A stretch of 51,461 nt of DNA from JACDDK01 sp038198445 (GCA_038198445.1 JBBPZZ010000186.1:1-51461); one strand, 5' to 3'. Counted from the first letter of the stretch, positions 32,165-39,576 are shown. The notes: generated by a model from the sequence alone, not told the origin. Program-made: numbers and translations.

Positions 32165-32760
32165 ACGGTCCCAACCTCCATGCCGCGCTCCGCGCGACGC
32201 TTCGCCACCCGGAGCCAGCTACGACGAATCGCCGCGCTGCCGGGTTGAATTACCCGCCAGTAGCGTTCGAACTTTCTGCGCGAGGCGGGATCCGTGGTAA
32301 GCACGCGTGTCTAGGTGGTGAGACGGGTACTCCCGCCGGCAGCCTCGACGCAAAAGTTCATCGCGGCCCTTGCGTAGCCCGGCTCCTCGAAGGCGACGAA
32401 CTCGCGGGCGTCCCTGACGCCAGGAGCCATACCGCCGCGCACCTTCCACATCTGCCCGATGACGCCACACACGACCTCGCGGTCTGGCTCTTCCGCGAGA
32501 AGAACAAACCCCGCGGCAAGCATCTGTTGCAAGAGAGGTTCCGCGCTCCTAGTTGGCAGGCCCCGCTTTCCCACCATGCGAGCCGGTAAGGACCGGACCC
32601 CGAACCGCAGGCTCACCAGCGGCATCTCGCCCGGTGTTGCCCGGGTGACCGCGTCGAGTGCCTGTTCCGGCGGGGCGGAGAGCCGGGCTTGATGGATCTC
32701 GCAAAACTCGTACTCGGGCATGAGCCGGTCAAGGAGCATACCTTTATCTTTTGGTTTCAT
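32161..32760 (-). pseudogene. SRPBCC-like protein interrupted by an in-frame amber codon
   Basis: Reading from ATG 32760, the frame gives 149 residues ending ...GGSTRLTT, then TAG (32313-32311), and then stays open in the same frame for 49 more codons: TRVLTTDPASRRKFERYW..., ending at TAG 32163-32161. The whole would be about 199 residues, in the pattern of SRPBCC-like actinobacterial proteins in which TRLTTETRV is the usual phrase; so a GAG codon became TAG by one base. The post-stop part is rich in Arg and keeps a regular helix, IQPGSAAIRRSWLRVAKRRAE. A truncated protein, a pseudogene or a sequencing error are all possible. It is the last gene of the ECF41 operon and overlaps the PPOX gene by 17 bases. 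Family call is moderate. Confidence 0.65.
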
Positions 32761-33160
32761 CCGCAGGCGCGGCTGGCACCGACGTCAACTCTATGTGCAT
32801 GGTCGTGTTGCCTCGCAGACGATGGACCATCGGAACCAATAAACCGTGTGAGATCGGGTACTTGCGAGCGAGCAGCCGGCTGGCGTACGCTGACTCATCA
32901 CCGGCGAGCACCCTGGCGCGAGCGTGGATCGCCGAGCCGGTGAGTTTGCCGCGCGGCGTGGAGGGAGCGACCTCGACTTCAGGGTTGTTGCGGATACGCT
33001 TCAGCTTCCAGGCGGTATCCCAGGTGCGAAAGAAGGCACGACCCCCTTCGACAACGATGTTCACCGGGGTTCCGACCGACGTACCGTCGCGCTTGTAGGT
33101 CGTGAGCAGGACCGCCCATTGCCGAACGAAGGGTTCGAGAACCAGCGCGGAATCTTTCAT
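32744..33160 (-). CDS. PPOX-class F420/FMN-binding oxidoreductase
   Basis: Small split-beta-barrel protein of 138 residues of the pyridoxamine-oxidase-like class. Phrases: LLTTYKRDGTSVGTPVNIVVEGGRAFFRTWDTAWKLKRIRNNPEVEVAPSTPRGK are the N-terminal beta-barrel and cofactor-binding loops; SRLLARKYP forms the helix. In actinobacteria such proteins bind F420, FMN or heme and reduce enones or biliverdin-like substrates; the cofactor here is not determined. ATG overlaps the CMD gene stop by four bases, so it is translated in step with it, and it overlaps the interrupted SRPBCC gene by 17 bases. It belongs to the ECF41 operon and might act on a product of oxidative or envelope stress, but this is inference. 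Confidence 0.85.
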   Translation of the reverse strand: MKDSALVLEPFVRQWAVLLTTYKRDGTSVGTPVNIVVEGGRAFFRTWDTAWKLKRIRNNPEVEVAPSTPRGKLTGSAIHARARVLAGDESAYASRLLARKYPISHGLLVPMVHRLRGNTTMHIELTSVPAAPADETKR

Positions 33161-33750
33161 CGCTCGACCTCCTGAACGCGCCGGGCGGACGTTTCGGGCA
33201 TGGGGCAGTAAGCGCCTTCCGAGAAATCCTGGGAACCTATCCCAAAAGCGTGGTTGAAGCGCGCTCGGTAGTTCTCAAGCGCAATAGCGGACGTCAGTTC
33301 CACCATTTGCGCCTCGTCGAAATGCTCGCGCAAAGCATCGAAGAGATCCTCCGGGATAGCCACCGGGGTCTGTGTCATCTGCGTCGCGTACGACAACACG
33401 AGCTTCTCCAGAGAAGAAAACGGTTGGCTCGTCTCATACCTCGATAGGTCTCGGAGTTGCTCTTCCGTTATTCCAGAGTGCCGGGCCAAAGCTGATCCAA
33501 TATCTATGCAGAACTCGCAACCGATTATGGCCGCTGTCTTCAGAGCGGCAAGTTCCTTTAGCCGCTCATCCACCAGATGCGAGCCGTCAAGCGCGAGTTC
33601 CATCATCCCGGAGCCGAAGAGCAGACGGGGATGATGCGCCGTAACGGTGAGCGGCTCCGCGACCTTTCCGAAACGGCGCCTGGAGAATCGGTACGCGAAC
33701 CGTCCCAGTAAACCGGCCTCTCGTTCGGGTACCCCCTGGATCCTTGCCAT
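33157..33750 (-). CDS. Carboxymuconolactone decarboxylase-like (AhpD-type) protein
   Basis: CMD/AhpD-fold protein of 197 residues. The active-site region ELAALKTAAIIGCEFCIDIGSALARHSGI contains the redox CxxC pair (CEFC) with the His that completes the AhpD-like triad further on. An N-terminal helical extension of about 50 residues precedes it. Function: peroxide- or thiol-related redox protein, or decarboxylase; in ECF41 loci CMD proteins are the classic co-encoded partner. ATG at 33750, 13 bases after the sigma gene stop; its end overlaps the PPOX start. The tight order sigma-CMD-PPOX indicates a single transcript from the promoter at 34671-34697. Confidence 0.92.
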   Translation of the reverse strand: MARIQGVPEREAGLLGRFAYRFSRRRFGKVAEPLTVTAHHPRLLFGSGMMELALDGSHLVDERLKELAALKTAAIIGCEFCIDIGSALARHSGITEEQLRDLSRYETSQPFSSLEKLVLSYATQMTQTPVAIPEDLFDALREHFDEAQMVELTSAIALENYRARFNHAFGIGSQDFSEGAYCPMPETSARRVQEVER

Positions 33751-33763
33751 CTTCGCTCTCCTT

Positions 33764-34630
33764 TCATAACAGCGGAGGTATGGTACTCAACTTCTCCGGG
33801 TTGACCACGATGCGAATTCCCTCTATGAGATCCCCCGCGATATCCAGCGTCACCGTGCCTATCGGGTGTCCGTCCACGTAACCAATGATGCCGGTCTGGC
33901 CGTTGATGCTTGCCATCCGGGTGGAAAATCCGGGCGTCTTGCCCAGTATGCCAAACAGGAACCGGGAAACCTTCTCGGAGCCTCGGATTGGATTGAGCGC
34001 GGCGCGAACCTGGCCGCCGCCGTCCGACCAGAGGATGATATCCTCGGAGAGTATCCTGAGTAGACTTTTCATATCGCCATCCATGCAGATCTCTACAAAC
34101 CGCCGGGTCAGACGCTCCTCTTGCTCCTTCGAAGCATCGAAGCGCGGACGCCGGGCCGCGACGGCTTCCCGCGCCCGCCGCGCTATCTGGCGGCAGTTGG
34201 CCTCACTCTTGCCCACGATGCGGGCTATCTCCTGGTACTCGTAGCCGAAGACTTCGCGCATCAAGAAGATAGCGCGCTCGGTCGGCGTCAGGCTTTCGAG
34301 CAGCACGAGAAATGCCATCGAGAGTGAATCGTCCAGCGCCACGGTATCCGCGGCATCAGGCACGGAATCGGTCAGAAGCGGCTCCGGCAGCCACGGTCCC
34401 ACATACTGCTCGCGCCACACCTTCGCGGAACGCAGGTGATCTATACACAACCGGGTGACCACCGCCGAGAGATATGACTTCGGCAAATCTACCTCGTCCC
34501 TGGACACTCCCCGCCACCGCGGATAAGCTTCCTGAACCACATCCTCGGCATCCATCACGCTGCCGAGCATCCGGTACGCGATGGAAAACAGCAGTGGACG
34601 GTATCGGTCGAATACATCGGTCTTGTCCAT
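33764..34630 (-). CDS. ECF41-type RNA polymerase sigma factor with SnoaL-like C-terminal domain
   Basis: Extracytoplasmic-function sigma factor of 288 residues. Region 2 (residues about 5-75) has YRPLLFSIAYRMLGSVMDAEDVVQEA; region 4 (about 110-165) has LTPTERAIFLMREVFGYEYQEIARIVGKSEANCRQIARRAR. The rest (about 175-288) is the SnoaL-like domain that marks ECF41, with WSDGGGQV and the C-terminal motif VNPEKLSTIP, which corresponds to the regulatory NPDKL motif. No anti-sigma gene is present, as usual in ECF41, where the C-domain itself controls activity. ATG at 34630 with GAGGG upstream is preferred over the ATG at 34657, since the deduced promoter would start transcripts only a few bases before the latter. 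Confidence 0.95.
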   Translation of the reverse strand: MDKTDVFDRYRPLLFSIAYRMLGSVMDAEDVVQEAYPRWRGVSRDEVDLPKSYLSAVVTRLCIDHLRSAKVWREQYVGPWLPEPLLTDSVPDAADTVALDDSLSMAFLVLLESLTPTERAIFLMREVFGYEYQEIARIVGKSEANCRQIARRAREAVAARRPRFDASKEQEERLTRRFVEICMDGDMKSLLRILSEDIILWSDGGGQVRAALNPIRGSEKVSRFLFGILGKTPGFSTRMASINGQTGIIGYVDGHPIGTVTLDIAGDLIEGIRIVVNPEKLSTIPPLL

Positions 34631-34670
34631 CGAGCCCTCGCCGCTCCTCTCACCCATCTCTACATACTAA

Positions 34671-34697
34671 GACGAAAGAACGCGCCCCGTCGTGACA
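34671..34697 (-). promoter_or_regulatory. ECF41-type autoregulatory promoter
   Basis: On the minus strand TGTCACG (34697-34691) and CGTC (34674-34671) are separated by 16 bases, matching the ECF41 consensus TGTCACA-N16-CGTC except for one base. It lies 41 bases upstream of the sigma start at 34630. The motif is seen directly; autoregulation follows from the family. Confidence 0.8.
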
Positions 34698-34747
34698 AAC
34701 TCGCGCCAAACTTGTGCCGGAGGCGAGATTTCCGTAAGGTTGCGCCC

Positions 34748-35944
34748 GTGAGTTCCAGCCCTTCATCGAGCAATCCGGTCGAAAAGGAAGGCGCCGCTGA
34801 CCTGAAGGGCAGTCTGCGGCTCTTGCGAGCGGCGGCGTTCCTGAGCACGTTCGACCGGTTCACCATAGCCCCGATGCTGGTGACCATCGCGGCGGACCTG
34901 CGAGTCTCGCTGGCAAATGTATCGGCGGCGGCAGGCGTGTACTTCCTGCTCTACGGTCTGATGCAACCGGTGTGGGGAATGCTCTCGGATCGTCTCGGGC
35001 GGGTGCGGGTGATCCGTCTAGCCCTGATCGGGGTTCTCGTGCCAGGCCTGCTCTCGGCTGTCGCCCCGACGCTGGCGGTGCTCGTGTTGGCGCGGGCCGT
35101 GGCGGGCGGTCTCTTCGCCGCCGTGATACCGGCTTCGCTGGTCTACATCGGCGACACGGTACCAGCCGGTGCGCGCCAGAAGGCCCTCTCGGACCAGCTC
35201 GCCACGAGCGGACTGGCGACGGCGCTGGCAACCGCCCTGGCGGGCATAGCCGCGTACTTCGGGCTCTGGCGTCTCGCCTTCGCGGTGCCAGTCCTGGCCG
35301 CCGCCATACTCGGACTGGTGATCACACGTCTGCCGGAGCCCCGGAAGGACGGCACGAGCGTCGGGCCTCTCGCGCAACTGGGACTTTTTATCCGTCGTCC
35401 GTGGGCGCTCCTGGTGGTGATGCTCGCGCTGGTGGAGGGCGGTGTAATTCTCGGCTTCCTAACCTACCTGGCTCCATCGCTCGAAGCCGAGGGCTACGGC
35501 GCGGCACTCTCGGGGATGGCGGTGGGACTCTTCGGGGCTGCCACGCTGACCTGGACACGCGCGGCCCCGCGACTCGCCGAGAGGTTTGGGAAGTCCGCCC
35601 TGATCCTAGCCGGCGGCATCCTCCTCGCGGTGGGCTACGCAACCGGCGCCATGAATCAAGAGTTCCTCGGCGTCGCCCTATCCGCTTTCCTGGTCGGCGG
35701 CGGCTTCGCCTTCATGCACCCCACCCTCCAGAACTGGGCGACCGAAGTCCTCCCGGAGGCGCGGGCGACCGTGATCTCCTTCTTCGCCGCCGCTCTTTTC
35801 GTCGGCAGCGGAATAGCCACGACCGCCGCCGCCCCACTCGCCGAAGCCGGTCGCTTCCCCCTCCTCTTCGCCCTCGCCGCGGCAACAGCCGTTCCTCTCG
35901 GCCTCCTCGGCAGCTTCGCCCGCCGCCGCTACGTCAGCCGGTAG
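34748..35944 (+). CDS. Major facilitator superfamily transporter
   Basis: MFS transporter of 398 residues with twelve predicted membrane helices. The signature loop after helix 2 reads GMLSDRLGRVRVIRLALIG, the standard MFS A-motif. Helix 1 begins LRAAAFLSTFDRFTIAPML, and a central loop separates two halves. GTG start at 34748 with AAGG eight bases upstream; the longer frame opening at 34712 is less supported. Transcribed divergently from the ECF41 sigma gene (118 bases between starts), so the intergenic region may carry its promoter. Its 3' end overlaps the convergent thioesterase by 16 bases. Substrate unknown; drug or small-metabolite efflux of the arabinose-efflux-like group is typical. 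Confidence 0.9.
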   Translation: MSSSPSSSNPVEKEGAADLKGSLRLLRAAAFLSTFDRFTIAPMLVTIAADLRVSLANVSAAAGVYFLLYGLMQPVWGMLSDRLGRVRVIRLALIGVLVPGLLSAVAPTLAVLVLARAVAGGLFAAVIPASLVYIGDTVPAGARQKALSDQLATSGLATALATALAGIAAYFGLWRLAFAVPVLAAAILGLVITRLPEPRKDGTSVGPLAQLGLFIRRPWALLVVMLALVEGGVILGFLTYLAPSLEAEGYGAALSGMAVGLFGAATLTWTRAAPRLAERFGKSALILAGGILLAVGYATGAMNQEFLGVALSAFLVGGGFAFMHPTLQNWATEVLPEARATVISFFAAALFVGSGIATTAAAPLAEAGRFPLLFALAAATAVPLGLLGSFARRRYVSR

Positions 35945-36321
35945 GTATCTAACTCCGCCGGTATTCGGGTCGGCCTGCCGCTCGGGATCTCGATGCACCC
36001 GTGCCGCGTGTAGCCGGTGCTGATTACCTCCACCCCGCGCAGCAACTCATACTCGAACCGAAGCGTGGCCCGCTTCAACTCCGCGAGCTTCGTGTGCAGG
36101 ATCAACTCGTCGTCGAAGCGGGCGGCGCGTTTGTAGAAGAGGCGCGCCTCCACGACCACGAAGCCGTAGCCTCGCCTCTCCAGGTCGGCGTAGGAGAAGC
36201 CGGCGGCGCGGAGCCATTCGACGCGGCCGACCTCGAAGTAGGAGAGGTAGCTGGCGTTGTTTACTATGCCCTGCGCGTCGGTCTCGGAGTACCGGACGCG
36301 CAGGGTCGTTTCGTGGTCTAT
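35929..36321 (-). CDS. Acyl-CoA thioesterase (YbgC/4-hydroxybenzoyl-CoA thioesterase-like), ATA start
   Basis: Hot-dog-fold thioesterase of about 130 residues. The frame gives HETTLRVRYSETDAQGIVNN, with the active-site Asp in ETDAQG, then YLSYFEVGRVEWLR and YGFVVVEARLFYKRAARFDDEL, the classic YbgC-like pattern. No ATG, GTG or TTG precedes the catalytic region; the first is at about 36159, which would remove the active site. The best start is the ATA at 36321, with AAGGGG five bases upstream and the hydratase stop overlapping (TAATA). Either ATG mutated to ATA by one base, or rare ATA initiation is used. It would hydrolyse an acyl-CoA or hydroxyacyl-CoA in concert with the crotonase upstream. 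Its 3' end overlaps the MFS gene by 16 bases. Confidence 0.75.
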   Translation of the reverse strand: MDHETTLRVRYSETDAQGIVNNASYLSYFEVGRVEWLRAAGFSYADLERRGYGFVVVEARLFYKRAARFDDELILHTKLAELKRATLRFEYELLRGVEVISTGYTRHGCIEIPSGRPTRIPAELDTYRLT

Positions 36322-37097
36322 TACCGCCCCTTGAACTCGGGCTTGCGCTTCTCGACGAACGCGCCCATACCCTCCTTCGCGTCCTCGGTGGCGAAGAGGA
36401 GGGCGAACTGGTCAGCCTCGTACTCCAGGCCGCTTATGAGGTCCACGTCGAGGGCGCGGTTCGCCGCGGCCTTGGCGTGCCGGACGGCGACGGGACCGTT
36501 GGCGGAGATCTGGGCGGCAAGTTCCTTCGCGGCGTTCAGCGCCTCACCCTGACCTACGACGCGGTTGACGAGGCCGATCTCTCGCGCCTCTTCCGCCTTT
36601 ATCCGGCGTCCGGAGAATATAAGTTCCTTGGCGATAGCCGGTCCTACGAGACGTGGCAGACGCTGGGTGCCGCCCATGCCCGGCAGGATCCCGAGGCCGA
36701 CCTCTGGGAAGCCGAAGAGGGCGTTCTCGACGGCGATGCGGATGTCGCAGGCGATGGCTATCTCGCATCCCCCACCGAGCGCGAATCCGTTGACGGCGGC
36801 GATGGTTGGGATGGGGGCACGGTCCAGGAGAGCCATCGCGGCGTGACCCATCTCCGCGAATCGCTTGGCTTCGAGAGGGTCCATCTTGCTCATGACCGAG
36901 ATGTCCGCCCCAGCGACAAAGGACTTCTCACCCGCGCCGGTCACGATGATCGCCCGTGGACCTTCCGCTTCGATCTCCAGTAAAGCCTGCCCGATCTCCT
37001 CCGTTACTTGCGGGTCCAGAGCATTCAACTTCTCCTGGCGATCAATGATCAAGACGGCGATACCGTCTTCTCCGAGTTCCATCCTAACGTAATCCAA
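36321..37097 (-). CDS. Enoyl-CoA hydratase (crotonase)
   Basis: Crotonase-family protein of 258 residues. The oxyanion-hole loop is SFVAGADIS, and both catalytic glutamates are present: in FALGGGCEIAIACD and in FGFPEVGLGILPGMGGTQRL, so this should be a true hydratase of 2-enoyl-CoA to 3-hydroxyacyl-CoA, unlike the PaaG-like protein at 9178. C-terminal KEGMGAFVEKRKPEFKGR is standard. A TTG at 37097 is taken as start, with AAAGGAGA five bases upstream; the ATG at 37124 has none. Its stop is joined to the thioesterase start (TAATA). It is 84 bases downstream of the B12-binding mutase gene, same strand. Confidence 0.92.
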   Translation of the reverse strand: MDYVRMELGEDGIAVLIIDRQEKLNALDPQVTEEIGQALLEIEAEGPRAIIVTGAGEKSFVAGADISVMSKMDPLEAKRFAEMGHAAMALLDRAPIPTIAAVNGFALGGGCEIAIACDIRIAVENALFGFPEVGLGILPGMGGTQRLPRLVGPAIAKELIFSGRRIKAEEAREIGLVNRVVGQGEALNAAKELAAQISANGPVAVRHAKAAANRALDVDLISGLEYEADQFALLFATEDAKEGMGAFVEKRKPEFKGR

Positions 37098-37181
37098 AGT
37101 GTCTCCTTTTGAGGTTTCAGGCATCAGGCTTTAGCCGTCAGCAAAGATAGAAACTAATAACTGGGCTCCGTGGCCCCTTGC

Positions 37182-37577
37182 TTATACAGTCACTGCTTCC
37201 CAGACGTACTCTACAGCTTTCTTGGTGGGGGTTCCGGGGGTAAAGATCTCTCCAACGCCCAGTTCCTTGAGCTTCGGGATGTCCTGCTTGGGGATGGTGC
37301 CGCCGCAGAATACGAGGATGTCCTCGGCTTCGTTCTCCTTCAGGAGGTCCATTATTCTGGGGATCAAGGTCATGTGGGCGCCGGAGAGGATGGAGATACC
37401 GATAGCGTCGGCGTCCTCCTGGATGGCGGCCTCCACGACCTGATCCGGGGTCTGGTGCAACCCGGTGTAGATGACCTCCATGCCGGCGTCCCGGAGGGCA
37501 CGGGCGATGATCTTGGCCCCCCGGTCGTGACCGTCGAGCCCAACTTTCGCAACCACCACCCTTACAGTGCGTTCCAT
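37182..37577 (-). CDS. Cobalamin-binding methylmalonyl-CoA mutase C-terminal subunit
   Basis: A stand-alone cobalamin-binding domain of 131 residues, corresponding to the small or C-terminal part of acyl-CoA mutases. The B12-binding motif DGHDRGAKI (residues 15-23) carries the His that ligates cobalt, followed by the typical SGAHMTL and GGTIPKQD loop. Such single-domain mutase subunits partner with a separate large catalytic subunit (methylmalonyl-, ethylmalonyl- or isobutyryl-CoA mutase type). No large subunit was seen in this window, so its partner lies elsewhere. It is upstream of the crotonase on the same strand, which suggests branched acyl-CoA metabolism. No clear ribosome binding site precedes the ATG. 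Confidence 0.9.
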   Translation of the reverse strand: MERTVRVVVAKVGLDGHDRGAKIIARALRDAGMEVIYTGLHQTPDQVVEAAIQEDADAIGISILSGAHMTLIPRIMDLLKENEAEDILVFCGGTIPKQDIPKLKELGVGEIFTPGTPTKKAVEYVWEAVTV

Positions 37578-37869
37578 AATGTTTCTATTCTAACCCGCTC
37601 CGGGAGACCTAGCCAATAACCACGAGCTCTGTCAAGTTCTTGGTGAAGCGGCTCATCCTCTCACTCGGCAGGTCGAAGCCCGCCAGGACGTAGCCCTGGC
37701 GCCTCAGCAGCTCGAGCTTATGCACGGAGCCTGGTCCAACTGACCATTGAACCAGGCTTCCACAAGCCCCGACCTTATCGCGACGAGATCCTTCTTCAAA
37801 CCGGCAGTGAAACGTCCCATCCCCGGAGCGTCTCGCGCCTTGGCCTCCTTCAAAGAGGCGGAGTTAACC
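37578..37869. other. Intergenic stretch with short coding-like remnants
   Basis: About 290 bases hold no recognised gene. The minus strand carries a 62-codon frame (37704-37892) and a separate 38-codon frame (37613-37729, reading ...LRRQGYVLAGFDLPSERMSRF). Both contain a similar RFT...L-x-x-LV string (GRFTAGLKKDLV and SRFTKNLTELVV), which might be a decayed duplication. Neither has a clear family or a ribosome binding site worth naming. Confidence 0.4.
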
Positions 37870-37917
37870 CTACTCAGCGGGGCGGACGACAACCTCGCTC
37901 ACATCAACATCGGGCGG

Positions 37918-38601
37918 CTACTCGATCGCGAACGCAATAGCGCGGGCGATCGCTTCCGGCGGCATCGAAGACGTATCCCGACGCTCGACGAGTTGGGCTT
38001 TTACCTCTGGATTTGTCATTGTGTCGGCGAAGTTCGTCTGCGTCATACCTGGCGAGATGATAGTCACGCGAAGTTTGCCGCCGGCCTCCTGACGCAAGCC
38101 CTCTGAGATGGCGCGCACGGCGAACTTCGTGCCGGCATAGACAGACATGGCCGGTACGACGAGATATGCGGCAGTAGAAGCGAGGTTGACGAAATGCCCG
38201 GAACCCTGCTTGCGGAAGACGGGCAGCGCCGCCGCTATGCCGTATAGAACGCCCTTGATGTTGACATCAATCATCTCATCCCAATCCTCGACACGCAGGT
38301 CGTCGAGAGAAGAAACCGGCATCACGCCGGCATTGTTGACGAGAACGTCGAGCCTGCCGTACCGCTCATGTGCCAACTCGACGAGGCCGGATAGATCGTC
38401 GTATCTTCTCACGTCCGTGCGGGCATAGGCGGCTTCACCGCCCGCATCGCGAATGCGGGCCGCCAGAGCCTCAAGGCGATCCAATCCGCGCGCCCCAAGT
38501 ACGACCTTCGCACCATGCTCGGCGAGCAGGAACGCCGTCGCCTCGCCGATACCGCTGCTCGCGCCCGTGATCGCAACGACCTTGCCTTCGATTCCCGACA
38601 T
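37918..38601 (-). CDS. SDR-family oxidoreductase, truncated by an amber codon
   Basis: Short-chain dehydrogenase of 227 residues as read. TGASSGIGEA, NNAGVMPVSSL, catalytic Ser in NLASTAAYLV and Tyr-Lys in YAGTKFAV are intact. It stops at TAG 37920-37918 after FAIE. The same frame continues for 15 codons, PPDVDVSEVVVRPAE, to a TAG at 37872-37870. This extension is the usual C-terminal tail of the family, in which FAIEQP is typical; a CAG (Gln) has therefore become TAG by one base. The missing tail lies after the catalytic core and the protein may remain active. The ATG has AAGGAG six bases upstream. It follows the next SDR gene by 78 bases and is probably in the TetR-controlled transcript. 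Confidence 0.88.
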   Translation of the reverse strand: MSGIEGKVVAITGASSGIGEATAFLLAEHGAKVVLGARGLDRLEALAARIRDAGGEAAYARTDVRRYDDLSGLVELAHERYGRLDVLVNNAGVMPVSSLDDLRVEDWDEMIDVNIKGVLYGIAAALPVFRKQGSGHFVNLASTAAYLVVPAMSVYAGTKFAVRAISEGLRQEAGGKLRVTIISPGMTQTNFADTMTNPEVKAQLVERRDTSSMPPEAIARAIAFAIE

Positions 38602-38679
38602 GAAGTTCTCCTTATTGGTCTCCGGTTCTTAGAAGAGCCGTTACCTACTTGCTTGACGGCTCAAGTGGTTTCGGAACGA

Positions 38680-39462
38680 TCACCACGGCACCGTGCCTTC
38701 GTCGTTGAAGAGGTCTTCGTCGTTGAAGAACATGCCTGTCGGCCCATCGGGGCCGAGGGTCGCAAGCCGCACCGCGACCCTCGCCGCCTGAGCGGCGGTG
38801 CGTGTGGGACGCTGGCCACCCACACCGCCGCCGGTGTTCCTGATAAAGTCGGTGTCGGTGAGGCCGGGGTCGGCTAGGTTGACCAGCACACCACGCCCGC
38901 GCAGCTCCCTAGCGTACTGCACCGTGAGCATATTGAGCGCGGTCTTGGAGGGCGGATAGGCGACTCTCGCTGGAGCCTGGGAGCGGTAGTCGTTGGGATC
39001 GGTCGCGAGGGTGAGCGACCCGATGCTGCTGGACATGTTGACGATGCGCGGCGAGGGCGAGCGAAAGAGCAGCGGGATCATGGCGTTACTCACCTCCATC
39101 ACGCCGAAGAAGTTGGTCTCGAAGACCTCTCTTATGGTGCCCACGTCGGCGGTGCTCGGGGTCTGCTTTGCGAAGTTCCCCGAAATCCCGGCGTTGTTGA
39201 CGAGCACATCCAGACGACCAAAGCGTTCGTCTATGTGGGCCACGGCCGCCCGTATCGTGTCCGGGTCGGTGACGTCGAGCGCGATCGGGCTCACGTCCAG
39301 TCCAGCGTCCCGCATGGCCGCAGCAGCGTCCTCACCCCGCTGCCGGTCTCTGGCGCCGAGCAGCACCCTCGCGCCCCCCGAGGCGAGCTGCCAGGCGATC
39401 TCGTACCCAATTCCCTTGTTCGCCCCCGTCACCAGGGCGATCTTTTCCCCCTCACCGTCCAT
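38680..39462 (-). CDS. SDR-family oxidoreductase (carbonyl reductase-like)
   Basis: Short-chain dehydrogenase of 260 residues. The cofactor turn is TGANKGIGYEIAWQL, with Arg after strand 2 (LGARDRQRG) suggesting NADP(H). NNAGISGNF, MSSSIGSLT and YPPSKTALNM supply the Ser-Tyr-Lys set. This resembles carbonyl-reductase-like enzymes acting on aldehydes and quinones. The ribosome binding site is GGAGGG eight bases before the ATG. It is divergent from the TetR gene, and its promoter is TTGACA-18-TATAAT (39576-39547) with two TetR-type operators over it; it should be repressed until a ligand, perhaps a toxic carbonyl, releases TetR. Downstream is the second SDR gene. Confidence 0.92.
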   Translation of the reverse strand: MDGEGEKIALVTGANKGIGYEIAWQLASGGARVLLGARDRQRGEDAAAAMRDAGLDVSPIALDVTDPDTIRAAVAHIDERFGRLDVLVNNAGISGNFAKQTPSTADVGTIREVFETNFFGVMEVSNAMIPLLFRSPSPRIVNMSSSIGSLTLATDPNDYRSQAPARVAYPPSKTALNMLTVQYARELRGRGVLVNLADPGLTDTDFIRNTGGGVGGQRPTRTAAQAARVAVRLATLGPDGPTGMFFNDEDLFNDEGTVPW

Positions 39463-39520
39463 ACTCGACTCCCTCCGTAGGCTCTGTGGGCTACAATCGG
39501 GTTGATGATACCTCTACATG

Positions 39521-39569
39521 ATAAACGGAACGATCAACCCGTTTATATTATACGGAACGAACGCCCCGT
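39521..39569. promoter_or_regulatory. Two tandem TetR-type operators
   Basis: Copy 1 is ATAAACGG-N10-CCGTTTAT (39521-39546). Copy 2 is ACGG-N10-CCGT (39552-39569). Both share acggaacga and cccgttt and are set 27 bases apart. Copy 2 fills the spacer of the SDR promoter, copy 1 covers its start site. Binding by the adjacent TetR regulator is inferred. Confidence 0.75.
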
Positions 39570-39576
39570 TTGTCAA
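39547..39576 (-). promoter_or_regulatory. Consensus promoter of the SDR genes
   Basis: On the minus strand TTGACA (39576-39571) and TATAAT (39552-39547) are separated by 18 bases; both hexamers are perfect. Initiation near 39540 leaves about 78 bases before the ATG at 39462. Confidence 0.85.

Noticed and set aside
32161..38601. Amber codon reassignment or general suppression, because two genes have in-frame TAG
   Set aside because: Many unrelated genes here end at TAG (YihY, LPXTG, ChrA, APS kinase, MFS, TetR), and only two show post-stop homology.
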